Of a stretch of 15,325 nucleotides of DNA, positions 1 to 7,590 are shown piece after piece (the stretch's first letter is position 1; the number at the start of each line of letters is the position of its first letter). This DNA comes from CAWBRT01 sp050015355 (lineage in GTDB: Bacteria; Acidobacteriota; Terriglobia; Terriglobales; Acidobacteriaceae). The position numbers were made by a program, and so were the translations under genes. Under the pieces are notes generated by a model. That model did no database searches. It was not told the origin of the DNA and saw only the letters and a program-made list of their open reading frames with translations. Where the stretch lies: contig JBEKBO010000113.1 in NCBI GenBank assembly GCA_050015355.1, forward strand, positions 1-15,325. The letters are read 5' to 3'.

Positions 1-62
1 AGCAGATCTGCCAGAAACTGTTGCAAGCGCCTTACGCACTTCTCGACCTGGGCGTCGGTCAT
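1..62 (-). CDS. possible N-terminal fragment of an unidentified protein, cut by the window edge
   Basis: An open frame on the minus strand starts at ATG 62-60 and runs off the window. It reads MTDAQVEKCVRRLQQFLADL, which looks like a polar, helical N-terminus. It follows the PadR gene in the same direction after about 100 bases. No convincing ribosome binding site precedes the ATG. The frame stays open upstream to a TTG near 97, so the true start is uncertain. Only about 20 codons are visible, and the family cannot be recognised. The call rests on reading frame and orientation alone. Confidence 0.3.
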   Translation of the reverse strand, partial: MTDAQVEKCVRRLQQFLADL

Positions 63-164
63 GCTCGCAACGGTAGCACCCGACGAAAGAACTGTCAATA
101 ACTTAACGTAGTAATACTAGAAAGTTGTTCATCCCGTTCCCCTCACTGTGAATAGATGCACGTT

Positions 165-596
165 CTAAGAGCCTGCTGAAGCCCGCTTCGTTCGGGTGGG
201 CCGTCGTGCCCCGTTGAGCGATTCCACTTTGCGTACGAAGTGCGACATCGACTTGCTCACTTTGTGAAGCACCTCCGCCCATTGCTGCAGGTGGTGCTCA
301 CCGTCCTTGGTCAACGAGTACACCTTTCGTGCCGGTCCCGAACCCTTCGTGTCCCAATGGCTGGTGACGTATTTGTTCTTTTCGAGGATGTTCAGCGTGC
401 GATAAAGCGCTGCTCTTTCGATATCCGCATCCGTAAATGCGTAATCTCCCAGGTCTCCCGACAGGTCGTAACCATAAGCATGCCCACGCTCTCGAATCAT
501 CAACAAGAGAACCGGCTCAATAAACCGGTACAAGTGACCCATGGCGCAGGTGCAGGGATAGTCGACGGGGTGACGGGGACATTTTCCACGTGGCAT
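165..596 (-). CDS. PadR-family transcriptional regulator with cysteine-rich N-terminus
   Basis: This 143-residue protein has a winged-helix PadR fold from about residue 21 to 110: RFIEPVLLLMI, then HAYGYDLSGDL, then the recognition-helix region LYRTLNILEKNKYV, then the wing SGPARKVYSLTKDGEHHL. A C-terminal helix of about 25 residues probably serves for dimerisation. PadR proteins are usually repressors that bind inverted repeats and respond to small molecules. Ahead of the domain lies a short extension with C6, H9, C15, C17 and H21, which could bind a metal or act as a redox switch (inference). The start ATG at 596-594 is preceded on its strand by GGAGG, nine bases upstream. The gene is divergent from the Hmc-like operon that begins at 954, and the intervening region holds a PadR-type palindrome. 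It is therefore the likely local regulator of that operon. The last dozen residues are basic and low in complexity. Confidence 0.9.
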   Translation of the reverse strand: MPRGKCPRHPVDYPCTCAMGHLYRFIEPVLLLMIRERGHAYGYDLSGDLGDYAFTDADIERAALYRTLNILEKNKYVTSHWDTKGSGPARKVYSLTKDGEHHLQQWAEVLHKVSKSMSHFVRKVESLNGARRPTRTKRASAGS

Positions 597-675
597 TCTT
601 AAGGACCTCCAAACGCCGCTTTAGTCTAAGTGTAACACGCACCTATTTTGCTTACTTCAGAAGGTCGCTGCCAGG

Positions 676-694
676 CAGCCGAGAGCGGCGGCTG
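676..694. repeat. 6-bp inverted repeat (hairpin) in the PadR leader
   Basis: CAGCCG (676-681) and CGGCTG (689-694) are exact inverted copies separated by seven bases. On the minus strand the hairpin would lie in the untranslated leader of the PadR gene, if transcription starts upstream of it. No T-run follows on either strand, so it is not a typical terminator. Confidence 0.4.
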
Positions 695-781
695 TTGACT
701 AAATGGGCGAATGTCTCAACCGAATGTGGCAAAAAAGTACTGCCAGAAATCCCCGTCGCACGCCGCAAAGGGCATTCAGCA

Positions 782-798
782 AGGTGATAAGTACACCT
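782..798. repeat. short inverted repeat AGGTG-N7-CACCT
   Basis: AGGTG at 782-786 and CACCT at 794-798 are inverted copies with a seven-base spacer, 15 bases to the left of the main palindrome. It may be a secondary regulator site. Five-base arms occur by chance often enough that this is only suggestive. Confidence 0.3.
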
Positions 799-813
799 AA
801 TCAGTGATGGCCC

Positions 814-837
814 TTTTGTATCCAATGACATACAAAA
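814..837. promoter_or_regulatory. candidate PadR operator: perfect 8-bp inverted repeat
   Basis: TTTTGTAT (814-821) and ATACAAAA (830-837) are perfect inverted copies around the eight-base spacer CCAATGAC. Known PadR sites have the form ATGT-N8-ACAT or close relatives such as TGTAT/ATACA half-sites. The spacing and half-sites here fit that pattern. The site lies between the divergent PadR gene (start 596) and the operon start at 954, where autorepression and operon control would be expected. TACAAA, which could act as part of a -10 hexamer, occurs in both orientations inside the palindrome, so a bound dimer could block either promoter (inference). Confidence 0.65.
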
Positions 838-891
838 TAAGCTCGCCGTTGCAGAATTCGGCCTTGCGCGAGGCTATAAGAGTGTTAGGAT

Positions 892-914
892 TCTAGACGC
901 AAACTACATCTAGA
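892..914. repeat. two TCTAGA hexamers 17 bp apart upstream of the operon start
   Basis: TCTAGA occurs at 892-897 and again at 909-914, each copy being self-complementary. They fall about 40 to 60 bases before the first start codon of the operon, probably in the leader or just at the promoter. They could form a stem (arms with a 12-base loop) or a double binding site. Function is unknown. Confidence 0.3.
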
Positions 915-953
915 TGTGCTCTCGGCATCGATCGATCAAGAAACAGAGGAGTC

Positions 954-2390
954 ATGCAGCTTATCAGTCCAGAAGATCGGGGAAAAGCCTTCCACTCGGT
1001 GAAGAAGCTGGATGTCATACGGAGGCAGCGCTTGCCGGTTCGCTACCACGTGGAGGACTTTGACGTCCATGATCGTGCCCGGCGCTTCCTTGAGGTATTC
1101 GCCGCCATCCTGAAGCATACGAACTATCGCGTGGCATTGGACCATTATGTCAGGGTCAGCGCGAAGTGCTCGCGTTGCACGGTCAAATGTCAGGTGTATC
1201 TGGCTACTGGCGATGAGCAAGACATTCCGTGCTATCGCTCGGAATTGTTGCTGTCGGTTTATCGTCGCCACTTCACCGTCGCCGGCGTTTTGAGGGCACG
1301 GCTACTGGGCGATGCTGGATTGACCGATGACAAGGTCCAGGAAATGGCCGATGCATTTTACAACTGCACGGCATGCCGTCGCTGCCACTTCGAGTGCCCG
1401 ATGGGAATCGACCACGGCCTGCTGACTCACCTGGGGCGTTACATCCTGTCAGAGATTGGGATTATCCCACGGGCGCTGGCTGTCAGCGTTCGCGAGCAGT
1501 TAACCGGTTCCAGCGGGAATACGTCGGCAGTGCCGGTCCCGGCATTGTTGGATACGTTGGAGTTCCTGAGCGATGAAATCAAAGAGGGCTTGGGCGTGGA
1601 TGTTACATTCCCTGTCGATGTAGAAGGTGCTGAATACCTCTTTTTTCCCGCCGTTTCGGACTACATTATGGAAGCTGACACGCTGATGGGCAATGCAGCA
1701 GTGTTTCGCGCAACCGGCGACGCGTGGACCATTGGCACCGGTTACTTCGACGGCATCAACTACGGTCTCTTCTACAGCGACCAGATATTGGAACACGTGG
1801 TGAAGAAGGTCCACGCGGAAGCGGAGCGCCTGCAGGTGAAGAAACTTCTGATCGGCGAGTGCGGCCACGCTTCACGAACTGCCAAAGTTTTTTATCCGAC
1901 CTTCTGCGGCGAAAAACACGCGCGACCGGTCGTCAACATTATGGAGTACACCCACAAGGCATGGCAGGACGGGAAGTTGAAGCTCAAGCCGAACGTGATC
2001 ACCGAACGGGTCACATACCACGATCCGTGTAACTTTGTGCGGAGCGGTTGGATTGTGGAGCAGCCTCGGGAGCTTCTCAAAGCTATTTGCAGTGATTACG
2101 TTGAGATGACGCCGAACAGGCGTGACAACATTTGCTGCGGCGGTGGCGGCGGAACCGTATCCATGGATGAGTTACGACCCTATCGAACGCTGGTGGGGGG
2201 CAAGGCCAAAGCTGAACAGATTCGGGCGACTGGCGCCAAGTACTGCGTTGCGCCCTGCGCTAACTGTAAGAAGCAGCTAAAAGAATTGATGGAAGACCAA
2301 GGAATCGACTGCCAAATCGTTGGCTTGCACGACCTGGTTTACAAGGCGATCGACTTCGAATCAGGGGGCGCCAGTGGAAACGTGGATTGA
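954..2390 (+). CDS. HmcF/TmcB-like iron-sulfur protein of heterodisulfide reductase (HdrD) type
   Basis: This is a 478-residue cytoplasmic-type protein with no signal peptide or membrane segment. It carries two cluster motifs. The first, C72-X2-C75-X3-C79 with C93 as a likely fourth ligand, is atypical. The second, C138-X2-C141-X2-C144-X3-C148-P, is a classical [4Fe-4S] site. The C-terminal half holds two CCG-type regions. The first is degenerate, with only GECGH around C303. The second is complete, with C359, the C394-C395-GGGGG stretch and C431-X3-C435-X2-C438. Such CCG domains bind non-cubane clusters in HdrB/HdrD proteins. In Hmc and Tmc complexes the homologous subunit is the cytoplasmic electron-exchange end. 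It is the first gene of the operon and overlaps the next gene by 17 bases. The start ATG at 954 has AGAGG/GAGGAG immediately upstream with tight spacing. The exact electron partner (disulfide, ferredoxin or other) cannot be read from the sequence. Confidence 0.88.
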   Translation: MQLISPEDRGKAFHSVKKLDVIRRQRLPVRYHVEDFDVHDRARRFLEVFAAILKHTNYRVALDHYVRVSAKCSRCTVKCQVYLATGDEQDIPCYRSELLLSVYRRHFTVAGVLRARLLGDAGLTDDKVQEMADAFYNCTACRRCHFECPMGIDHGLLTHLGRYILSEIGIIPRALAVSVREQLTGSSGNTSAVPVPALLDTLEFLSDEIKEGLGVDVTFPVDVEGAEYLFFPAVSDYIMEADTLMGNAAVFRATGDAWTIGTGYFDGINYGLFYSDQILEHVVKKVHAEAERLQVKKLLIGECGHASRTAKVFYPTFCGEKHARPVVNIMEYTHKAWQDGKLKLKPNVITERVTYHDPCNFVRSGWIVEQPRELLKAICSDYVEMTPNRRDNICCGGGGGTVSMDELRPYRTLVGGKAKAEQIRATGAKYCVAPCANCKKQLKELMEDQGIDCQIVGLHDLVYKAIDFESGGASGNVD

Positions 2391-3138
2391 GTTCGGCCGC
2401 GGACCTCTGTTCCGTATTGCATTTTCATTGATGCTGCTTGGCTTGCTGCGGTCAGTGGTGCTCACTGCAATTGGAATAGGGGAGGCGTATCGACAGAGCC
2501 CGGACAAGATTGTGAACTGGCGTGAGGTGCGGAGGCAGACGATCGCTTGGCTGTTTCCCGTAACGCGGCTTTGGCGCCAGCGGCCAGCCTACAGCACGTT
2601 TTCTTTCTTATTTCATGTCGGGCTACTTCTGGTTCCCCCATTCTTATTTGCGCACGTCCTGCTATGGAAGCGTTCTGTCGGGTTTGCATGGTTCACTATC
2701 CCACAGTCCTTGGCAAACTACCTCACCGTGATCGTCGTTGTAACCGGCATGGCTTTGTTTCTCAGCCGAGTTCTTGACTCGAGAGCGCGCAAGCTCAGCC
2801 GCCTGCAGGATTTCGCTTGGCCATTGTTTCTGGTGGTTCCGTTCATCACGGGATTCTTGTGCACGAATGTTGGGATTGCGCCAAAGACTTACCAGTCGCT
2901 GATGCTTCTTCATGTGTACATGGCGAACCTTATCATGCTCCTAATCCCGTTTACGAAGATCGCGCATTGCGTGCTTGCTCCGCTGTCACAACTAGTCACC
3001 GCCATCGCTTGGAAGTTTCCCGCCGGCGCGGGCGATCGGGTCGCCGCCACGTTAGGCTACGCGGATAGGCCAACGTGGTTGCCAAAGGCACGGCTGGAAA
3101 TCGCGACGGCCGTACACGGCAAGGTGGACAACCAATGA
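2374..3138 (+). CDS. HmcE/TmcC-like membrane cytochrome b subunit (NarI/DsrM-like)
   Basis: A 254-residue integral membrane protein. Hydrophobic segments lie near residues 11-34, 75-98, 112-132, 147-166 and 174-198, suggesting five helices. Histidines H81, H94, H180 and H198 sit in or at the ends of the helices, in a pattern that fits the heme b ligands of NarI/DsrM/HmcE-type subunits. I place the start at GTG 2374. It gives VETWIEFGRGPLF at the first helix and is preceded five bases upstream by AGGGGG, while the frame opens further upstream only inside the preceding gene. The gene overlaps that gene by 17 bases and shares ATGA with the next, so translation is likely coupled. Its expected role is to pass electrons between membrane quinone or b-hemes and the HdrD-like protein encoded upstream. 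It could equally be named TmcC-like, since the two families are related. Confidence 0.8.
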   Translation: METWIEFGRGPLFRIAFSLMLLGLLRSVVLTAIGIGEAYRQSPDKIVNWREVRRQTIAWLFPVTRLWRQRPAYSTFSFLFHVGLLLVPPFLFAHVLLWKRSVGFAWFTIPQSLANYLTVIVVVTGMALFLSRVLDSRARKLSRLQDFAWPLFLVVPFITGFLCTNVGIAPKTYQSLMLLHVYMANLIMLLIPFTKIAHCVLAPLSQLVTAIAWKFPAGAGDRVAATLGYADRPTWLPKARLEIATAVHGKVDNQ

Positions 3139-3902
3139 AGGCGGCTATCCTCACCGATACTACGAAGTGCAACAACTGCCACGAGTGTGTGGTCGCCTGC
3201 AAGAAGCAGAATCAGTTGCCCGTGGACCTGCCGCGCCGGTGGGACCTCGATGACGGTCTCTCGGCTAAGAACTGGACCTCGGTAGTCGAAGGCCCTCAGC
3301 ACGCTTTTGTCCGCAAACAATGCCGACACTGTCTTGAGCCGGCTTGCGCCTCGGCCTGCCCTGTCGGCGCCCTCCATCAGACAAAGCTCGGAGCGGTGGT
3401 GTACGAGGGCAGCAAGTGCATGGGATGCCGGTACTGCATGATGGCGTGCCCATACGGTATTCCCCGCTATGAGTGGCAGGCCGCAGTGCCGTATGTGCGC
3501 AAGTGCATTTTCTGCTACGACCGAATTGCAGCGGGTCGCCAGCCCGCGTGCACCGAGGCGTGCCCAACCAAAGCGACCATCTTCGGAGATCGCGATCAGC
3601 TACTGGCGGAGGCGCATGACCGGATAGCGAAAGACCCGGGCAAGTATGTAAACAAGGTCTGGGGAGAATTCGACGCCGGCGGAACCTCGGTGCTCTATAT
3701 CTCAAACGTCGACCTTTCGTTCCTGTCCGCAGGCCACGTGGTTGGCCCCAAGCCTTTGCCGGCAACCACGGCGACTGCGATGGAAGCCGTCCCGTTTGCA
3801 TTTACGGGTGTCATGGCCTGCATGGCAGGACTGTCGTGGATCATCGAGCGCCGCATGAGGATTGAGAAGGACACATCGGGGAAGGACGAATCGCATGAAT
3901 AG
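3135..3902 (+). CDS. HmcB/HybA-like four-cluster ferredoxin subunit with C-terminal membrane anchor
   Basis: A 255-residue protein with four [4Fe-4S] motifs in the order of the DmsB/NrfC/HmcB family: C12-C15-C18-C22, C63-C66-C71-C75, C95-C98-C101-C105 and C124-C127-C139-C143. One hydrophobic segment near residues 218-236 (AVPFAFTGVMACMAGLSWII) is followed by a basic tail, giving a C-terminal anchor like those of HmcB and HybA. No Tat or Sec signal is present at the N-terminus, which begins directly with MKAAILTDTTKC. The start at ATG 3135 overlaps the preceding stop by four bases and has AAGGTGG upstream. The protein should wire the NrfD-type subunit encoded next to other redox carriers. Which side of the membrane the clusters occupy is uncertain. 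Confidence 0.9.
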   Translation: MKAAILTDTTKCNNCHECVVACKKQNQLPVDLPRRWDLDDGLSAKNWTSVVEGPQHAFVRKQCRHCLEPACASACPVGALHQTKLGAVVYEGSKCMGCRYCMMACPYGIPRYEWQAAVPYVRKCIFCYDRIAAGRQPACTEACPTKATIFGDRDQLLAEAHDRIAKDPGKYVNKVWGEFDAGGTSVLYISNVDLSFLSAGHVVGPKPLPATTATAMEAVPFAFTGVMACMAGLSWIIERRMRIEKDTSGKDESHE

Positions 3903-5751
3903 GGTTCGCAGACTGAAGCTGGCACTCTGGACGCTGGTTGGCTTGGCGGCATCGGTTGCGGCGGCGCGCTTTCTGTTTGGGTTGGGTGCCAGCACGAATC
4001 TGACGGATGCGAATCCGTGGGGTGTCTGGGTCGGATTCGACGTGATGGGCGGGGTGGCGTTGGCCGCCGGTGGATTCATAGTTACCGCTACCGTTTACAT
4101 CTTCAAACTTGAGCGATTCCATTCCATCGTTCGCCCTGCGGTGCTGACCGCGTTTCTCGGCTATCTCGCGGTCGCAGTCGGGTTGATGTTCGATCTGGGC
4201 CTGCCTTGGAATATCTGGCACATGATCGTCTATTGGAACCCTCGTTCACCGCTGTTTGAGGTCGGCTGGTGTGTCATGCTGTATCTCACAGTGCTGGCCT
4301 TGGAGTTCTTTCCGGTTCCGGCGGAAGAGTTCCCGCGCCTCGCGAAGATCCGCGCAACACTCGTCAAGGCACGTCTGCCACTAGTGATCGTTGGGATTGG
4401 ACTTTCATCTCTACACCAATCATCGCTGGGTTCGCTGTTCCTCATCATGCCCTACCGGCTGCATCCGCTATGGTACTCGCCGATTCTTCCAGTCATGTTC
4501 CTGATCTCCGCGATTGGGCTGGGACTCTCGATGGTGATTTTCGAGAGTCATCTAACGGCATACCTTTACCACCGTAAGCCAGAGACAGACCTGTTAGCGT
4601 CATTCGCCAATGCGTGCCGCTGGGTCTTAACGATTTATGTGATCGTGCGAATCGCCGACCTTATCATTCGGCGGCAGGCAGCACAGCTTTTTGTGGCCGA
4701 CTGGCGGCCTGGTTTGTTTTGGTTCGAAGTCATGGTGATGGCGCTCATTCCCATCGCCCTCTTCTCTGCTTCACGTGTGCGGCACAGTCGCGCCGGTCAA
4801 TGGACAGCCGCCACATTCGCGGTCTGCGGTATAGTCCTCAACCGTATCGACGTTGGTGGCGTTGCCCACCCCAGGCCGGACGGCGCTTTCTATCTGCCAT
4901 CCTGGACTGAAATCGCCATCAGTGTGGGCGTGGTCTCCGCCGCAGTGTTGGCGTTCCTTTTTATGATTGAGCATTTCAAGGTTTGGGAAGAACGGCCCGC
5001 CGATCCGAACGCCGATCCGCTCAAACTGCCGGAGTTCGATCCCGTAGGCGCTACCTGGCTGGGAGTTCCCGGCATTGCGGCCCGCACCACATATTCTCTG
5101 GCCTTCATTCTGGCCGCCGCCGTGGGCTTCGGCTTCTTGAAGGTTGAACCGGCCGAAAGCCGCGGGATCGATGCAACACCGGTTCAACGCGCCCGCGGTG
5201 GCGAAGTCCTATGGATCGACGGGAACCTCGACGGCTTCGGGGTTGCGTTCAAGCACGTAGAACACGAGAAGCGCGAAGGTGGAAAAGAGTCGTGCGTGAA
5301 ATGTCATCACATGAACCTGCCTAGAGACGAAGGTTCAGCTTGTGCACGTTGCCACCGGGACATGTATTTGCCGGTTGACGCATTCCGGCATGACTGGCAT
5401 GCGTCGCCCTCCGGGGCGCGCGTAGCATGCTACCAATGCCACGCCACGGGCCAGGTGCGCACTGCCGAAAGCGCGGTCCGCTGCGACAAATGCCACAAGA
5501 ACCTCGTCCCAACCGGCGCTTCGATCACTGTTAAACACAACCAGGCAGTTGCCTATACCGAGGCAATGCACCGGCTTTGCATCGGCTGTCATGTGAAAAA
5601 GGCGCAGGAGAAGAGCAAACCTGAAATGACCCGCTGCGACTGGTGTCACAAGGACAGGCGCGAAGTCATCGACTCCCGCGAACTCGTACTCCGCAGAGCG
5701 GGGTTGACGGGGCAAAACGTGGTGCTTCCAACACCGGAAGCGAGGAAGTAA
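3895..5751 (+). CDS. HybB/NrfD-type membrane subunit fused to a hexaheme class III-like cytochrome c
   Basis: 618 residues. Residues 1 to about 365 match the HybB/HmcC branch of the NrfD (PsrC) family, which handles quinone in the membrane; the signature runs through LHQSSLGSLFLI and LHPLWYSPILP near residues 174-200. I count about 11 hydrophobic segments, the last near 407-428. With a cytoplasmic N-terminus (basic MNRVRRLK), this puts the C-terminus in the periplasm. That tail carries six CXXCH heme sites, at C467, C483, C512, C530, C562 and C581. Extra histidines (H454, H457, H472, H499, H502, H548, H559) are sufficient for bis-His ligation, and FKHVEH resembles cytochrome c3/c7. In Desulfovibrio these functions are separate proteins (HmcC and HmcA), so this is a fusion. 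The start at ATG 3895 overlaps the previous gene by eight bases and has AAGGA upstream. The stop abuts the kinase start. Confidence 0.88.
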   Translation: MNRVRRLKLALWTLVGLAASVAAARFLFGLGASTNLTDANPWGVWVGFDVMGGVALAAGGFIVTATVYIFKLERFHSIVRPAVLTAFLGYLAVAVGLMFDLGLPWNIWHMIVYWNPRSPLFEVGWCVMLYLTVLALEFFPVPAEEFPRLAKIRATLVKARLPLVIVGIGLSSLHQSSLGSLFLIMPYRLHPLWYSPILPVMFLISAIGLGLSMVIFESHLTAYLYHRKPETDLLASFANACRWVLTIYVIVRIADLIIRRQAAQLFVADWRPGLFWFEVMVMALIPIALFSASRVRHSRAGQWTAATFAVCGIVLNRIDVGGVAHPRPDGAFYLPSWTEIAISVGVVSAAVLAFLFMIEHFKVWEERPADPNADPLKLPEFDPVGATWLGVPGIAARTTYSLAFILAAAVGFGFLKVEPAESRGIDATPVQRARGGEVLWIDGNLDGFGVAFKHVEHEKREGGKESCVKCHHMNLPRDEGSACARCHRDMYLPVDAFRHDWHASPSGARVACYQCHATGQVRTAESAVRCDKCHKNLVPTGASITVKHNQAVAYTEAMHRLCIGCHVKKAQEKSKPEMTRCDWCHKDRREVIDSRELVLRRAGLTGQNVVLPTPEARK

Positions 5752-7590
5752 ATGGCACAGCTAAATCAATCCGAGCTGGACCAACTGCTGGGCCGCAGTA
5801 TGTTCGAGCTGGTTCCGTTCAACGTGGCCGTCATAGACCGCGAATTCAATATCGTAGCCGGAAACGGGAACTTCGAGGAGTACTTCGGAAATTGGCGGAA
5901 TCGCCGCTGTTACGAGGTGTGCAAGCGAGCATCGCGGCCATGCGAGCCCTGCGCTATGAAAGAGACATTCGAGGACGGGCGCATGCGCGTGGCGGACGAC
6001 ACAGGAGTGGACCGGCACGGTCGGACATGCCATTATGCGACACACCTCGTGCCATTGAGGGACGCCAGCGGACAGATTACTCACGTCATGGCGATGAAGA
6101 CGGACTTGACGGAGACTCGCTCGTGGAAACGGGAATACGACCGATTGTTCGAGCGCGTGCCTTGTCCGGCCTTTGTGATCGACCGCAACTATCGCCTCAC
6201 TCAAGCGAACGACAAATTCCGGGAAATCTTCGGCATCCCCGAGGGGAAATTCTGCTATGAGGTTTGCAAACGGCGCAGGAGTCCCTGCCGAAGTTGTACG
6301 GCTACGCTGACTTTTGCCGACGGTTCCGAGCACGCAGCCAGCGAGGTTGGCGTGCACAAGGACGGGTCCCCCGCATATTACATTGTGACCAGTTCTCCGC
6401 TATTGCGCGGCCAGGAAGGCGTTTCCCATGTCATTCAGATGGCCACCGATATCACTGAGGTCTCTCAACTCGAGCGGGAATTGCAAAAGACTCAGGACTA
6501 CTACGAGGCTCTGATCCACAATTCGCCTGCCGGAATCATTGCGGTCGACTCCTCCGGCGATCCCAAGGTTGTCAATCCGGCGGCACGCGCTCTGCTGGAA
6601 TGGACAGCAGGCCAGCCCCCAACGGCCGCTCGGCTGAGACAGATGCTTCCGGAGAAATTCTTTGCTTCTGGTGCCATGCCCGAGGGCAAACTTGATCTGC
6701 CTGAAATCTCTGTGCGCTCGGCACAACTGCAGAAAATTCCGGTTCACTTTTCAGCCGTTGAATTGCGAAGTGGAAGGCGGCAGCTTGGGCGTGCGGCCTT
6801 TATGGAAGACGTGCGCGAGATCAAACGTCTTGAACAGGAGAAACTGGATGCGGAACGGCTAGCCGCCGTTGGCCAAACAGTCGCGGGACTGGCACACACG
6901 ATCAAGAACCTCTTGATGGGCCTCGAAGGCGGAATGTACATGGTGGACAGCGGTCTGTCCAAGGGTGACGCCTCGCGAATTACCGCCGGATGGCAAATGC
7001 TGCAGCGCAACTTTGAAAAGACGACTAGTCTGGTAAAAGACTTCCTCAGCTTTGCCAAGGGCAGGCTGCCGGAGCTGCGCCCGACAGATCCCAACGCACT
7101 CGCCCGCGACATCGTTGCCCTTTATGTGGACGCCGCTCGTCTGCAAGGTGTGGAGCTGAAGCTTGAGCTAGACGCCGAAGTGGAACCGGCCCCGCTCGAT
7201 GCGCAGGGAATGGAAACATGCATCACGAATCTGCTCTCGAATGGGATCGATGCCGCTGCCATGCGACCTGACGGAGGGGGCCAAGTCATCCTGCGGACTT
7301 GCGAACAAGCTGGCGACTTGATCTTCGAGGTGGTTGACAATGGGGGCGGGATGGATTGGGAAGTGAGTGGAAAAGTGTTCACTACATTCTTCACCACCAA
7401 GGGGAATAAGGGAACCGGCCTCGGCCTGCTGACAACTCGCAAAATCGTGCAGGAGCATGGTGGCCGGATTGATGTGGAGTCGACGCCCGGCGAAGGAGCC
7501 ACCTTCCGCATTCGCTTGTCGCGCGAGCGCCTGCAGGCGATTGCCAACTCGGCTCCAGGGCTCGCAAACTCAAGTCATGGGGTAATGTAA
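5752..7590 (+). CDS. PAS-domain sensor histidine kinase with two Cys-quartet PAS motifs
   Basis: 612 residues, soluble, with no membrane segment. There are two N-terminal PAS domains (about 15-125 and 135-240). Each has the same cysteine quartet, C53-X3-C57-X6-C64-X2-C67 and C168-X3-C172-X6-C179-X2-C182, within CYEVCKR...PC..C. A third PAS (about 245-360) lacks it. The kinase core follows: the H-box GLAHTIKN with H382, the N-box NLLSNGIDAAA near 489, DNGGG near 528, FTTFFTTK and GTGLGLL near 551. The quartets could hold an iron-sulfur cluster, zinc or another redox-active centre (inference), which suits a sensor placed in a respiratory operon. Known PAS proteins often show a related CY-X3-H-X4-PC-X2-C pattern. 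The ATG follows directly on the preceding TAA, with GAGGAAG as ribosome binding site. The likely phosphorylation targets are the two receivers encoded next. Confidence 0.92.
   Translation: MAQLNQSELDQLLGRSMFELVPFNVAVIDREFNIVAGNGNFEEYFGNWRNRRCYEVCKRASRPCEPCAMKETFEDGRMRVADDTGVDRHGRTCHYATHLVPLRDASGQITHVMAMKTDLTETRSWKREYDRLFERVPCPAFVIDRNYRLTQANDKFREIFGIPEGKFCYEVCKRRRSPCRSCTATLTFADGSEHAASEVGVHKDGSPAYYIVTSSPLLRGQEGVSHVIQMATDITEVSQLERELQKTQDYYEALIHNSPAGIIAVDSSGDPKVVNPAARALLEWTAGQPPTAARLRQMLPEKFFASGAMPEGKLDLPEISVRSAQLQKIPVHFSAVELRSGRRQLGRAAFMEDVREIKRLEQEKLDAERLAAVGQTVAGLAHTIKNLLMGLEGGMYMVDSGLSKGDASRITAGWQMLQRNFEKTTSLVKDFLSFAKGRLPELRPTDPNALARDIVALYVDAARLQGVELKLELDAEVEPAPLDAQGMETCITNLLSNGIDAAAMRPDGGGQVILRTCEQAGDLIFEVVDNGGGMDWEVSGKVFTTFFTTKGNKGTGLGLLTTRKIVQEHGGRIDVESTPGEGATFRIRLSRERLQAIANSAPGLANSSHGVM

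Larger units (their letters stand above)
597..953. other. divergent intergenic control region between the PadR gene and the Hmc-like operon
   Basis: This is 357 bases without a credible gene. It must carry the promoters of both divergent units. Visible structures are a hairpin at 676-694, a short inverted repeat at 782-798, the perfect palindrome at 814-837 and two TCTAGA copies at 892-897 and 909-914. A TATAAG hexamer at 875-880 could be a -10 for the plus-strand operon, but no good -35 lies at 16 to 18 bases. I found no sigma-54 element. The 65-codon plus-strand frame at 590-787 looks non-coding. Confidence 0.6.

Noticed and set aside
70..98. TTGACA on the minus strand (98-93) with TACCGT 17 bases downstream as a promoter for the left-edge gene
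   Set aside because: The -10 match is poor and the putative start codon would lie only about eight bases after it, so I do not call it.
109..119. TAGTA-A-TACTA palindrome downstream of the PadR gene
   Set aside because: AT-rich five-base arms without a T-run. It could be an operator or chance, and there is not enough to annotate.
590..787. 65-codon plus-strand frame between the PadR gene and the operon
   Set aside because: It has no ribosome binding site, overlaps the PadR start, has an arginine-rich random composition and lies in the control region.
849..880. TTGCAG and TATAAG as a sigma-70 promoter for the operon
   Set aside because: The spacing is 20 bases, too long for a standard promoter. 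Only the TATAAG is mentioned as a possibility.
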